A stretch of 40,973 nucleotides of DNA from Sphingomonadales bacterium (lineage in GTDB: Bacteria; Pseudomonadota; Alphaproteobacteria; Sphingomonadales; Sphingomonadaceae), in NCBI GenBank assembly GCA_018971065.1, contig JAGWVC010000027.1:1-40973 (forward strand). Direction: 5' to 3'. Below, one piece after another: positions 15,526 to 23,830 of this stretch (position 1 is the stretch's first letter; each line of letters opens with the position of its first letter). The notes below the pieces were generated by a model, which was given only the letters and a program-made list of their open reading frames with translations, was not told where the DNA came from and did not search any database. Both the position numbers and the translations under genes were made by a program.

Positions 15526-16395
15526 ATGATTGCCCCTGACCGTCCGCGCCGTTCCGCGCTGTACCTGCCCGCCTCCAACGCCCGCGCGATCGAGAAGGCG
15601 CGCGGGATTGCCGCCGATGTCGTGATCCTGGACCTGGAGGACGCGGTGGCGCCCGAGGCCAAGGATGCCGCGCGCGAGGCGGCGATCACAGCGGTGAACG
15701 CCGGCGGGTTCGGCAACCGCGAAGTGGCGATCCGCGCCAACGGATTGGATACGCCGTGGGGCGAGGCCGATCTGGCGGCGATTGCCGGGTCGGCCGCCGA
15801 TGCGGTGCTGGTGCCGAAGGTTTCGTCCCCCGCCGACATTGCCGCGTGCGATGCGGCGCTGAAGGGCGCGCCGGCGGCGATGCAACTGTGGGCGATGATC
15901 GAGACGTGCGCCTCGATCGCGCAGCTTGACGCGATTGCCGCGACGACGCGCAGCACGCGGCTGTCGCTGTGGATCATGGGCACCAACGACCTGGCCAAGG
16001 AAATGCGCGCACTGTCGACGCCTGAGCGGACGCCGTTCCTGCCGCTGCTGAGCCTGGCGGTGTGCGCGGCGCGGGCGCACGGCGTGGCGATCCTGGACGG
16101 GGTGTGCAACGAGTTCCGCGATCTGGGCGTGTTCGAGGCCGAGGCACGGCAGGGGCTGCTTTACGGGTTCGACGGCAAGTCGCTGATCCATCCGGCGCAA
16201 GTGGATGTGGCGAACGCGGTGTTCAGCCCGTCCGAGGCGGAGCTGGCGCGCGCGGCGGCGGTGATCGCCGCGTTCGCCCTGCCCGAAAATGCCGGCAAGG
16301 GGGCAATTCAGGTGGACGGCAAGATGGCCGAACTGTTGCATCTGGAGCAGGCGCGACGGCTGGTGGCGATGGCGGACCGGATCGCCGGGCGCTGA
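15526..16395 (+). CDS. CitE-like CoA-ester lyase (HpcH/HpaI aldolase family)
   Basis: A 289-residue Mg-dependent TIM-barrel enzyme of the CitE/malyl-CoA lyase type that cleaves or forms beta-hydroxyacyl-CoA such as malyl- or citramalyl-CoA. The motifs are RSALYLPASNARAIEKA, VVILDLEDAVAPEAK (residues ~33-47), VLVPKVSS, the metal Glu in LWAMIETCASI, and GFDGKSLIHPAQVDVAN near residue 225. The length matches stand-alone CitE-like proteins and no citrate-lyase alpha or gamma genes are nearby, so citrate fermentation is unlikely. The ATG at 15526 has ACGAGG ten bases upstream. It sits behind tetR in the same direction and is closed by a strong terminator. Confidence 0.9.
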   Translation: MIAPDRPRRSALYLPASNARAIEKARGIAADVVILDLEDAVAPEAKDAAREAAITAVNAGGFGNREVAIRANGLDTPWGEADLAAIAGSAADAVLVPKVSSPADIAACDAALKGAPAAMQLWAMIETCASIAQLDAIAATTRSTRLSLWIMGTNDLAKEMRALSTPERTPFLPLLSLAVCAARAHGVAILDGVCNEFRDLGVFEAEARQGLLYGFDGKSLIHPAQVDVANAVFSPSEAELARAAAVIAAFALPENAGKGAIQVDGKMAELLHLEQARRLVAMADRIAGR

Positions 16396-16403
16396 TACGC
16401 AAA

Positions 16404-16437
16404 GGGGCGCGAGAGGTTTCCCCCTCGCGCCCCGTTT
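16404..16437. terminator. Bidirectional terminator between the CitE-like and TonB receptor genes
   Basis: A 10-bp perfect stem (GGGGCGCGAG at 16404-16413, complement at 16424-16433) with a 10-base loop sits between two convergent genes. It is followed by GTTTGTT on the plus strand. Confidence 0.8.
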
Positions 16438-16453
16438 GTTGCTGGCGAAGCGA

Positions 16454-18724
16454 TCAGAACTTGGCGCCGACCTCGATGCCCCACGACGCCGGGGCGCTCC
16501 ACTGCGCGCCAATGCCGAAGCCGTTGTACTGCACCTGGGTGCGATAGCGGTGATCGGTGACGTTGGTGCCATAGACGGCGACCATGTACTTGTGCGTCGG
16601 ATCATCCCACTGGGCGCGCAGGTCGACCGTGGCATAGGCCGGCTGCCTGAACTGGGTGCCTGAAGGGCTGAAGAAGAATTCCGACGTGTAGTAGAGGCTG
16701 CCCGACAGCGCGAATTCACCGTGGTCGGTCATCCCCGTAGTGAAGCGCGGTGCGATCGTGGCGGTGAAGTCAGGCACGTGCTGCATGTGGACGTTGGTCA
16801 GCACCGAGGCGGTGTTGACATAATCGTAGCAGGCCGCCGTGGGGCAAGTGGCGTAGATCGGCGCGCCGGTGGTGACGGTGGCACCGGTGGGATCGACCAC
16901 CTTGTCGCCGCCGAACTGCTTGTAGCGACCGTGCGTCCAGGCACCGCCGGCGTTGATCGAGAAGTGCGGATTGAGCTTCAGGTTCACTTCCGCATCGATG
17001 CCGTAGATTTCCGACTTGGCGGCGTTGAGGATGAAGGCCTGGGCGTTGCCGAGGAATTCCGACACCTGCAGGTTCTTGTAGTTGTAATAGAATGCCGAGG
17101 TCGAGAACGACAGCATGCGATCCGAATACTTGTAGCCGACTTCGAAGGCATTGATGTCTTCGGGCTTGACCGGATTGCACTTGAAGGCCGGGCCGTCCTG
17201 GCATGAACCGCCGACGTCGATGATCGCCGCCTTGTAGCCCTTGGTGTACGAGGCATAGACGCTGGAATGATCGTCCGGCTTGTAGCGCAACACGACACGC
17301 GGCGTGGCGTGGTTGCTGGAGATGCTGGGCACATAGTTCCGCGAGGTGGGATCGAGCCCGGCGAACACGCTGGGGTTCCAATAGGCGTCCTTCACGGTGT
17401 CATGCGCGTAGCGGACACCGGCGGTGAGGAAGAACCGGTCGCTGAGCTGGTAGGTGCCGTCGATGAAGGCGGCGTAGCTTTGCGTGGTGGTGCCCGAACC
17501 GCCGAGACGGACCGGAACGGTGTTGTTGAGGAAGCTGCCCGGATCGACGCGGGTGATCCAGGTGTCCTTGTTGCTGAAGAAGTAGAGGCCGGCGGTCCAC
17601 TGCAGCGCGGGGCCGGACTTCGAGGACAGCAACAGTTCCTGGCTGACGGTGGTGTCGATGATCGGCAGGCCGATCTGGAACACCGGCAGCGCGGTCTGGT
17701 CGAGATCTTCAGACTGTTCGGTGTTCTCGTGGCGATACTGCGTGTACGAGGTGAAATTGGCGAAACCGAGATCGGCCTTGACGGTCAGTTGCGCGACGTC
17801 GGACTTGGTACGGGTGACGCGCTTCTGGTTGGCGGCAACCTTGTCGGGATCGGTGGTGAACGTGCCCGGAACCGCCACGGTCTGCACGCCCCACGGCTTG
17901 CCCGTGGTGATGTCGATCGAGGTGTCGGTGTTCGAATTCAGCATCTGGCCGCTGGGGTCGTTCATGTCGGCGTGGATGTAGCGGGCCAGCACGGTGACCG
18001 TGCCGATTTCCGCTTTGAGCCCGGTGCGGATCGTCCAGTTCTTGTAGGCGCCGACGTGGTTGTCGTTGTTGACGATGTTGGTGACGAAGCCATTGCCCTT
18101 GGCGTAGAGGCCCTCGACGTCCATCGCCACGCCCTGCGCCAGGCCGAAGGTGACATAGCCCTGGTACTTCTGGGCATTGAAGCGTCCATAGGAAACCTTG
18201 GCTTCGGCGGCGGTCTTCTCGCTGGGATCGGCAGTGGATACCAGGATGGCGCCGCCGGTGGTGTTGTGGCCGAACAGCGTGCCCTGCGGCCCCTTGAGCA
18301 CCTGGATGCTGTCCACCTTGGAAAGCTGGAACGTGGCCGCAACCGGGTTGGGCGAATAGAAGCCGTCGAGGTAGATGCCGACGTTCGAGCCACCGCCCGA
18401 CGTGGTGATGCCGGTGCCGATGCCGCGGATCGACGGCTGCACGAACGCGGCCTGGCTGTCGAACCGCAGACCCGGGGTGATCTTGCCGATGTCGCCGAGG
18501 TTCTGGACGTTGGCGGTCTGCAACTGGGCGGCACCGAGCGCGGTGATCGAGATCGGCACATCGACCTGCTTTTCCTCGCGCCGCTGGGCGGTGACGACGA
18601 TCTCGTCACCGGCGCCGGCACCGGCTTGCGGCGCGGCCTGCGCGAAGGCGGACGTTGGCGCCAGCGCCACCAGCCCGATCAGGCCGAAGACAGACGCACG
18701 GGTGGTGAATTTCGGTTTCGTCAT
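16454..18724 (-). CDS. TonB-dependent outer-membrane receptor
   Basis: A 756-residue outer-membrane receptor importing a bulky nutrient with energy from TonB-ExbBD. The signal peptide spans residues 1-29 (ending SAFAQ). Right after it comes EIVVTAQRREEKQVDVPISI, the TonB box and plug start found in sphingomonad catabolic receptors, then the plug (ITPGLRF, IRGIGTG, LKGPQGTLFGHNTTGGAI). A 22-strand barrel follows and ends in the terminal aromatic motif WGIEVGAKF. The ATG at 18724 has GGGAGGATGCG upstream. Receptors of this subclass accompany aromatic, steroid and terpenoid degradation more often than siderophore uptake. The neighbouring thiolase and exporter fit a catabolic role. The ligand is not readable from sequence. 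Confidence 0.95.
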   Translation of the reverse strand: MTKPKFTTRASVFGLIGLVALAPTSAFAQAAPQAGAGAGDEIVVTAQRREEKQVDVPISITALGAAQLQTANVQNLGDIGKITPGLRFDSQAAFVQPSIRGIGTGITTSGGGSNVGIYLDGFYSPNPVAATFQLSKVDSIQVLKGPQGTLFGHNTTGGAILVSTADPSEKTAAEAKVSYGRFNAQKYQGYVTFGLAQGVAMDVEGLYAKGNGFVTNIVNNDNHVGAYKNWTIRTGLKAEIGTVTVLARYIHADMNDPSGQMLNSNTDTSIDITTGKPWGVQTVAVPGTFTTDPDKVAANQKRVTRTKSDVAQLTVKADLGFANFTSYTQYRHENTEQSEDLDQTALPVFQIGLPIIDTTVSQELLLSSKSGPALQWTAGLYFFSNKDTWITRVDPGSFLNNTVPVRLGGSGTTTQSYAAFIDGTYQLSDRFFLTAGVRYAHDTVKDAYWNPSVFAGLDPTSRNYVPSISSNHATPRVVLRYKPDDHSSVYASYTKGYKAAIIDVGGSCQDGPAFKCNPVKPEDINAFEVGYKYSDRMLSFSTSAFYYNYKNLQVSEFLGNAQAFILNAAKSEIYGIDAEVNLKLNPHFSINAGGAWTHGRYKQFGGDKVVDPTGATVTTGAPIYATCPTAACYDYVNTASVLTNVHMQHVPDFTATIAPRFTTGMTDHGEFALSGSLYYTSEFFFSPSGTQFRQPAYATVDLRAQWDDPTHKYMVAVYGTNVTDHRYRTQVQYNGFGIGAQWSAPASWGIEVGAKF

Positions 18725-18773
18725 CGCATCCTCCCTTGGCCGGGTTTTCCCGACCGTTGATCCCATCGGCGGC

Positions 18774-18867
18774 AGGCTAGGCCGCCGACGGCAAATGACA
18801 ACGGGAATTGTCCGGACACGGGAGGGTCCGCGCGAATATGCCTTGGAGCGTTGCATTTCTGCAACGC
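18774..18867 (-). promoter_or_regulatory. Candidate promoter and inverted repeat upstream of the TonB receptor
   Basis: On the minus strand TTGTCA (18796-18801) and TAGCCT (18774-18779) are separated by 16 bases. About 45 bases further upstream a perfect 8-bp inverted repeat GCGTTGCA-tttc-TGCAACGC (18848-18867) could be an activator or repressor site. No T-run makes it a poor terminator for the MFS gene. Confidence 0.35.
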
Positions 18868-18899
18868 GTATACATTGCGTCGATCGACGAATGCGCCGT

Positions 18900-20573
18900 T
18901 CAGGGGCCGAAGAAGCTTTGCAGGCCGGTCTTGGGATCGGGCGAATCCGCCTTGTAACGCACCGAGCCGTAAGGCCGTTCGAGCCAGCGGCGGACGCGGC
19001 GTTCGCCCGGGGTGCGGTTGAAGCCGTCGGCGGCCTGCTGGATGTCGAGATCGGACTGGGTGTAGCGATCGCGCATCCGCAGGTAATCGCCCCAGGTGGG
19101 GCAGTGATAGCGCTCGGTCCAGGTGGCGGTGTTGGCGATGTCGCGCGCGATCGACCAGTCGAACCCGCCATTGCGCATCCGCACTTTCTGGAGCTGGCGG
19201 GCGACCTCGTAGAAGGCGCGGGCCTCATCGGGATCGACGTCGTACTCGACCTCAACCACGATCGGGCCGGAACGCATCGACAGGCCCAGCGCGACGCGCG
19301 GTTCGGCGCCGATGTTCACCGATTCGGTGTGGATGTCGTCCTCGCGCGGGAGCGGCATCCAGACGCCGAGCAGCGCGGTGGCGGCGGCGACCCCGCCCGA
19401 GGCGGCAAGCGCGAAGGTGACGCCGTAATGGGCCGCGACCTGGCCCCAGAACCACGCGCCGATGGCGACGCCACCGGTGATAGACGACGAGTAGAGCGAC
19501 AGCGCGCGAGCGGTGACCCAGCGCGGCGCGGTGAGCTGAACGCCGATGTTGAACAGCGACGCGGTCTGCATGTTGGCGATGCCGATGAGGAAGAAGGCGA
19601 TCACCGTCAGCCACAGCGAACGGCTGACGCCGACCAGCACCAGCGCCGCGCCGGTGATGATGATGAAGATGCGGACCAGCGTTTCCACCTCCACCTTCGC
19701 GCGCAGCCGCGCCAGATAGAGCGCGCCGGTAACCGCGCCGATGCCGGTGGCGCCCAGGATGATGCCATACGTGGCGGCATCGCCGTGAAGCAGGTCGCTG
19801 GCGACCAGCGGGCCAAGCGCGGTGTAGGTGGCGCTGGCCAGGCCGAACGCCAGCGCGCGAACGACGACGGTGCGGATGGCGGGTGAATGGAACGCATAGC
19901 GCGCGCCCGAGACGATGGCGCGGTCGAGCCGTTCGGGCGGCAGGCGCGACGGCACGTGGCGGCGCTGCCACGCCAGGAACGCGAACCACAGCGGCAGGTA
20001 GCCCACCGCGTTGATGCCGAACGCGGCCTTGGCCCCGAACGTCAGCACGACCACGCCGCCCACCGCGGGCCCGAAGCTGCGGGCGATGTTGTAACTGATC
20101 GAGCCGAGCGAGACGGCGGCGGGGAGGTGCGCTTCGGATACCTGTTCGGAAATCGACGACTGCCACGACGGGCCGTAGAGCGCGACGCCAGCGCCGATCA
20201 GCACGATGAGCCCCAGCAGCAGCCACGGCGTGACCAGGCCGAATTTTGCCAGCACCGTCAGCGCGGCGCCGGACAGCGCCGCGAAGCCCAGACCGGTAAG
20301 CGCGATCTTGCGACGGTCGAACATGTCGGCGATGGCCCCGGCGGGAAGCGCGACCAGGAACATCGGCAGCATCAGCGCCGTCTGCACCAGCGCCACCATC
20401 GCCGGCGAGCCGTTGGTGAGCCGCTTCATCTCCCACGCGGCGCCGACGCCCAGGATGAGCTGGCCAAAGTTCGAGAACAGGCTGGACACCCAGATTCGGC
20501 GGAAGGTCGGCTCGCCCAGCGGCGCGAACGTGGCGGACCGCGCCGTGGCTTCGGCAGGCTTGTCTTCGTTCAT
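18900..20573 (-). CDS. MFS transporter of the MFS_3/EntS type with C-terminal ABM-like domain
   Basis: A 557-residue inner-membrane transporter. Residues ~15-420 form about 12 helices beginning with FRRIWVSSLFSNFGQLILGV, and the loop PAGAIADMFDRRKIALTG carries the MFS motif (GxxxDxxxRR-like). A soluble tail of about 130 residues follows, with VEVEYDVDPDEARAFYEVAR and GGFDWSIARDIANTATWTER, resembling the antibiotic-monooxygenase-like dimer domain found in this family. EntS exports enterobactin, but no siderophore genes are present here, so a general efflux role is more likely. It is divergent from the thiolase, 203 bases away. The intergenic stretch shows no clear operator. Confidence 0.92.
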   Translation of the reverse strand: MNEDKPAEATARSATFAPLGEPTFRRIWVSSLFSNFGQLILGVGAAWEMKRLTNGSPAMVALVQTALMLPMFLVALPAGAIADMFDRRKIALTGLGFAALSGAALTVLAKFGLVTPWLLLGLIVLIGAGVALYGPSWQSSISEQVSEAHLPAAVSLGSISYNIARSFGPAVGGVVVLTFGAKAAFGINAVGYLPLWFAFLAWQRRHVPSRLPPERLDRAIVSGARYAFHSPAIRTVVVRALAFGLASATYTALGPLVASDLLHGDAATYGIILGATGIGAVTGALYLARLRAKVEVETLVRIFIIITGAALVLVGVSRSLWLTVIAFFLIGIANMQTASLFNIGVQLTAPRWVTARALSLYSSSITGGVAIGAWFWGQVAAHYGVTFALAASGGVAAATALLGVWMPLPREDDIHTESVNIGAEPRVALGLSMRSGPIVVEVEYDVDPDEARAFYEVARQLQKVRMRNGGFDWSIARDIANTATWTERYHCPTWGDYLRMRDRYTQSDLDIQQAADGFNRTPGERRVRRWLERPYGSVRYKADSPDPKTGLQSFFGP

Positions 20574-20776
20574 GCGTACTCCCCAATGGCGTCGGTTTGG
20601 GTGCGCCGCGCCGGCCCGTCAAGCACGCGGCGCGCGAAATCGACGGTTGCGGGGCAATCGCCGCTGCGATGCCGGGGGGCGGGCGCGCCGGTTGCCCCAC
20701 GCGGAATTTGCAAAGTCGGGCCGAGTTCCCCATTTGCCCTGCACGACCTTTTTCTGGCATTCGAGGAGAGCACACC

Positions 20777-22030
20777 GTGGCCGAGGCCTATATCATCGAC
20801 GCCGTCCGTACCCCGCGCAGCATCGGCAAGATGGGCAAGGGCGCCCTGTCAACCATGCATCCCGAGCATCTTTCAGCTTCGGTGCTGGCGGCGATCCGTG
20901 ACCGCAACGCCCTGAACACCGCCGACGTGGACGACGTGATCTGGGGCGTTTCGGCGGCGATGGGCCTGCAGGCGGGCGACATCGGCCGCAATGCGGCGCT
21001 GGATGCCGGCTATGACCCGAAGGCCGGCGGCGTGACGCTGAACCGGTTCTGTGGCTCGTCGATCACCGCCACCAACTTCGCCGCCGGGATGATCATGTCC
21101 GGGATGCACGACGTGGCGATCTCGGGCGGGATGGATATGATGTCCTATGCCAACTACTACGGCATGAAGATGCGCGAAGCCGGGCTTTCCGGCGGCGGCA
21201 TGGGCACGGGCAACCCGCGCCTGCAGGCGAAGCACCCGCAATCGAACCAGGGCGTCTGCGCCGACGCGATCGCGGCGATGGAAGGCATCACCCGCGAGGA
21301 TCTGGAAAAGTTCGGCGTGGAAAGCCAGCGCCGCGCGGCGGTGGCACTGGCCGAGGGCCGGTTCGCGAAATCGACGATCGTGGTGAAGGATGACGCCGGC
21401 AACGTCATTCTCGACCACGAGGAGTATCCCCGCCCTGACACCACGCTGGAAGGGCTGGCGCAGTTGAAGCCGGCGTTCGAGATGTTCCTCGACATGCCGT
21501 CGCAGCCCGAGGGCAAGACCTATCGCCAGTTGATCAACCAGGTCTATCCCGACGTGGACATCAAGCCGATCCACCATGTCGGCATCTCGTCGGGCGTGGT
21601 CGATGGCGCTTCGGCGATCCTGCTGGCCTCGAAGGACTATGCCGAGAAGCAGGGCTGGAAGCCGCGTGCGCGGATCGTGGCGATGACCGAGATCGGCGAT
21701 TGCCCGACGCTGATGCTGAACGCGCCGGTTCCGGCCGCAAAGAAGGTGCTGGCCAAGGCCGGGCTGACCAAGGACGACATCGACGTCTGGGAAGTGAACG
21801 AGGCGTTCGCGGTGGTGGTCGAGAAGTTCATCCGCGACCTCGACCTGGACCGCGCCAAGGTGAACCCGAACGGCGGGTCGATCGCGCTGGGCCACCCGAT
21901 TGCCGGGACGGGCGCCATCCTGATCGGCGCCGCGCTGGACGAACTGGAGCGCACCGGCGGGCGCTATGGCCTGATCACGATGTGCGCGGCCGGCGGCATG
22001 GCCCCGGCGATCATCATCGAGCGGATCTAA
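20777..22030 (+). CDS. Acetyl-CoA acyltransferase (thiolase)
   Basis: A 417-residue thiolase that cleaves 3-ketoacyl-CoA with CoA to acetyl-CoA and a shortened acyl-CoA (last step of beta-oxidation). Nucleophile Cys92 lies in NRFCGSSITA, His373 in GGSIALGHPIAGTG, and the acid/base Cys403 in MCAAGGMAPA, so the catalytic set is complete. NEAFAVV is also intact. The start is GTG at 20777 with GAGGAG eight bases upstream. The longer ORF upstream has no supporting homology. It resembles FadA/FadI-like thiolases of sphingomonads more than PhbA. It is divergent from the MFS exporter and followed by a marR gene. Confidence 0.95.
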   Translation: MAEAYIIDAVRTPRSIGKMGKGALSTMHPEHLSASVLAAIRDRNALNTADVDDVIWGVSAAMGLQAGDIGRNAALDAGYDPKAGGVTLNRFCGSSITATNFAAGMIMSGMHDVAISGGMDMMSYANYYGMKMREAGLSGGGMGTGNPRLQAKHPQSNQGVCADAIAAMEGITREDLEKFGVESQRRAAVALAEGRFAKSTIVVKDDAGNVILDHEEYPRPDTTLEGLAQLKPAFEMFLDMPSQPEGKTYRQLINQVYPDVDIKPIHHVGISSGVVDGASAILLASKDYAEKQGWKPRARIVAMTEIGDCPTLMLNAPVPAAKKVLAKAGLTKDDIDVWEVNEAFAVVVEKFIRDLDLDRAKVNPNGGSIALGHPIAGTGAILIGAALDELERTGGRYGLITMCAAGGMAPAIIIERI

Positions 22031-22077
22031 GGTCAAGTCGGCAAATTGCCGACCTGTTACAATATGCTGTCAATGCG

Positions 22078-22101
22078 CCCCGCTTCCGGTAGGAAGCGGG
22101 G
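22078..22101 (+). terminator. Hairpin after the thiolase gene
   Basis: A 10-bp perfect stem (CCCCGCTTCC at 22078-22087, complement at 22092-22101) with a GGTA loop lies between the thiolase stop and marR. The T-content after it is low. A second palindrome, GTCGGCA-AAT-TGCCGAC, lies at 22035-22051 and could be an operator. Confidence 0.55.
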
Positions 22102-22134
22102 TGTCTTGCGACAGGGACGCCGGATTGGGGAAAT

Positions 22135-22590
22135 ATGGACGAGACCACGCATGAACTGCGGCGCGCCATCACGATCAAGCTGACGGTGCTGGCGCGGCAG
22201 ATGCGCAACGATTTCGACCGCCGGGTCGGTGGCATCGGGCTGACGCGGTCGCAATGGGCACTGATCGCGGTGGTGGCCGGTCGCCCCGGCGCGACCCAGC
22301 GGCAGATCGCCGAATTGCTGGAAATGTCAGAAGCCTCGGCCGGGCGGCTGGTTGACCGGCTGGTGGCCGACGGGCTGCTGGTCCGCACCGACCGGGTGGA
22401 CGACCGCCGTGCCCGCGCGGTGACGCTGACCGACGCCGCCGCGCCGCTGCTGGAACGGATGTCGACGTTCGCCCGCTCACGCGAGGAGAAGTTCTTCCGG
22501 GGTATCGCCACCGAGGACCTGGCACGGTTCCGCGACATGCTGGACCTGCTGCACGCCAATCTGGGATCGACGCCCGGCTCGGCGGAATAG
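22135..22590 (+). CDS. MarR family transcriptional regulator
   Basis: A 151-residue winged-helix regulator that works as a dimer. The N-terminal dimerisation helix (LRRAITIKLTVLARQMRNDF) is followed by the DNA-binding core GLTRSQWALIAVVAGRPGAT, then QRQIAELLEMSEASAGRLVD and RLVADGLLVRTDRVDDRRAR, with the wing Asp-Arg-Arg intact. The C-terminal helix region is conventional. MarR proteins usually release DNA on binding a phenolic or acyl-CoA ligand, or on cysteine oxidation. No Cys is visible here, so a small-molecule ligand is likelier. It is a candidate reader of the ACCTAGGT palindromes upstream of the two nearby secreted-protein genes. Confidence 0.95.
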   Translation: MDETTHELRRAITIKLTVLARQMRNDFDRRVGGIGLTRSQWALIAVVAGRPGATQRQIAELLEMSEASAGRLVDRLVADGLLVRTDRVDDRRARAVTLTDAAAPLLERMSTFARSREEKFFRGIATEDLARFRDMLDLLHANLGSTPGSAE

Positions 22591-22636
22591 CGCCCTGCCC
22601 CCGTGCAGGCCGGGCGCGGCGTTGCGCGCGGATGCA

Positions 22637-22666
22637 AAAAGGGCGGCGCTTGCGCACCGCCCTTTT
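22637..22666. terminator. Bidirectional terminator between marR and the first secreted paralogue
   Basis: AAAAGGGCGG (22637-22646) pairs perfectly with CCGCCCTTTT (22657-22666). The A-run and T-run make it functional in both directions for the two convergent genes. Confidence 0.88.
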
Positions 22667-22702
22667 CGTTATCGGTTGGCTGCGCCGGTTACGGCAGGCC
22701 GA

Positions 22703-23017
22703 TTACGGCAGCAGAGCGGCCTTGGTCAGCGTGGTGGCAACCTTGCCGTTGGCCGAGGTCAGGTTCGAGGCGGCGATGGTGACCAGGCGACCTTCGAGGA
22801 TGATCTGCACCGAACCGTCGGCCTGCACGCGATAGACCGGAGCGAGACGCTGGCCGTTCGAACCGTAGATCATCTTGCCTTCGGTGACCTTGACGGTGGT
22901 GGCTTCAGCGGCAGCGGCGCGGACGCTCTGCGAGGCTTCGGCGGCGTGGACGGCGGCCGGGACCATCGCGAAGACGGCCAGGGTGGCAACAGCGGCAAGG
23001 GGAGCGAACTTGTTCAT
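22703..23017 (-). CDS. Small secreted protein, paralogue A
   Basis: A 104-residue exported protein with a signal peptide (residues ~1-26, ending AAVHAAE). The mature core KMIYGSNGQRLAPVYRVQAD and GSVQIILEGRLVTIAAS is shared almost word for word with the protein encoded at 23290-23550. No enzymatic motif is visible. The repeated pattern YG-NGQR-APVYRV-DGSVQ is a compact beta-rich unit. The ATG at 23017 has GGAG upstream. A GTG one codon earlier is less likely. Its promoter overlaps an ACCTAGGT palindrome. Not a family I can name with certainty; the function is unknown. Confidence 0.8.
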   Translation of the reverse strand: MNKFAPLAAVATLAVFAMVPAAVHAAEASQSVRAAAAEATTVKVTEGKMIYGSNGQRLAPVYRVQADGSVQIILEGRLVTIAASNLTSANGKVATTLTKAALLP

Positions 23018-23065
23018 CACGCAATCTCCAATGTGGACCCGGGACGAACAGGGGGCGCCCGGCGA

Positions 23066-23103
23066 TTGCTAACCTAGGTAAGTAATATTGTTTCCAGTGT
23101 CAA
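23066..23103 (-). promoter_or_regulatory. Promoter of secreted paralogue A with ACCTAGGT operator over the -10 box
   Basis: On the minus strand a consensus -35 TTGACA (23098-23103) and -10-like TACCTA (23075-23080) are 17 bases apart. The -10 lies inside the 20-bp inverted repeat TTGCTAACCTAGGTAAGTAA (23066-23085), centred 58 bases before the ATG. A dimeric repressor bound there would block the polymerase. Confidence 0.7.
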
Positions 23104-23221
23104 TTGCGAATCATGCAACTACTGATCGGCTTTTTGCAACTGCGAGAAACGCTTGATTTGATGGAGATCAGTGCAAGCCAGCCCCCGGGTAACGCCGCCG
23201 AAGGGCGTCCGACGCAACAAC

Positions 23222-23247
23222 GGGGCCGGCCCGGGTGGGCCAGCCCC
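23222..23247 (-). terminator. Hairpin downstream of secreted paralogue B
   Basis: GGGGCCGGCCC (23222-23232) and GGGCCAGCCCC (23237-23247) form an 11-bp stem with one mismatch and a 4-base loop. On the minus strand it is followed by GTTGTTG, a weak T-rich tail. The rest of the 272-base gap between the paralogues holds the promoter of paralogue A and no gene. Confidence 0.5.
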
Positions 23248-23289
23248 GCTGGTGATGCATTGAAATCCGTTCAGGCCGGATCTGCGCGC

Positions 23290-23550
23290 TTACTTGGCGA
23301 GATCGGCCTTGTTCTTGGCGCTGACGACCTTGCCGCCATCGACCTTGAGCGCGCTGGCGGGAATGGTGGCAAGCTTGCCATCGATGATGACCTGCACCGA
23401 ACCGTCGGCGGCAACGCGATAGATGGGGGCGATGCGCTGGCCGTTGGCGCCATAGACCATCTGGCCTTCATGCCAGGCGCTGTCGGCAAGGGCAGTGCCG
23501 GGAAGCGCGGCAAGCAGGACGGGGGCGAAAAGGGCGGCGATTTTCTTCAT
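23290..23550 (-). CDS. Small secreted protein, paralogue B
   Basis: An 86-residue exported protein with signal peptide (MKKIAALFAPVLLAALPGTALAD in overall form, residues 1-23). The mature part has QMVYGANGQRIAPIYRVAAD and GSVQVIIDGKLATIPASAL, the same core as paralogue A. The product would be a periplasmic or secreted protein of about 7 kDa after processing. The ATG at 23550 has GGGAGACTTTGCC upstream. As with paralogue A, an ACCTAGGT palindrome lies in the promoter, so both are probably co-regulated. Function unknown. Confidence 0.8.
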   Translation of the reverse strand: MKKIAALFAPVLLAALPGTALADSAWHEGQMVYGANGQRIAPIYRVAADGSVQVIIDGKLATIPASALKVDGGKVVSAKNKADLAK

Positions 23551-23589
23551 GGCAAAGTCTCCCTGGGTCATCCGCTGGGCGGCGACGTG

Positions 23590-23627
23590 ATGCTAACCTA
23601 GGTCAGCAATGATGTCATAGCGGAAAA
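23590..23627 (-). promoter_or_regulatory. Promoter of secreted paralogue B with ACCTAGGT operator over the -10 box
   Basis: The palindrome TGCTAACCTAGGTCAGCA (23591-23608) has one mismatched pair and contains the -10-like GACCTA (23599-23604, minus strand). A weak -35-like TTTTCC (23622-23627) sits 17 bases upstream. The geometry equals that of paralogue A. The remaining bases to 23830 contain no gene I can support. Confidence 0.6.
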
Positions 23628-23830
23628 ATCCCTAATATCCACAGGCCGCCGCCCTCCGCGATTGCCCGGGGCGGCGGCGCGATCGCGCGGGCCGCGCAAA
23701 ACCGTAGCAGCGATGGCGGCGCGGGCCTTGACGGTTGATCGCGCCGGGGTTTGCGCGCACGACTGCCGCTTTCCGGCGTGCGCGGTGGCGGCCGCCGAAG
23801 ATCCATACGAAACGGGAAGGCAATTCAGGC

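Noticed and set aside
15526..16395. Citrate lyase beta subunit (citE) as a fermentation enzyme
   Set aside because: No citD, citF or citC-like genes are nearby. Stand-alone CitE-like lyases are more likely.
18900..20573. Siderophore exporter (entS) by name
   Set aside because: The family fits, but no siderophore synthesis genes are present, so only the family name is used.
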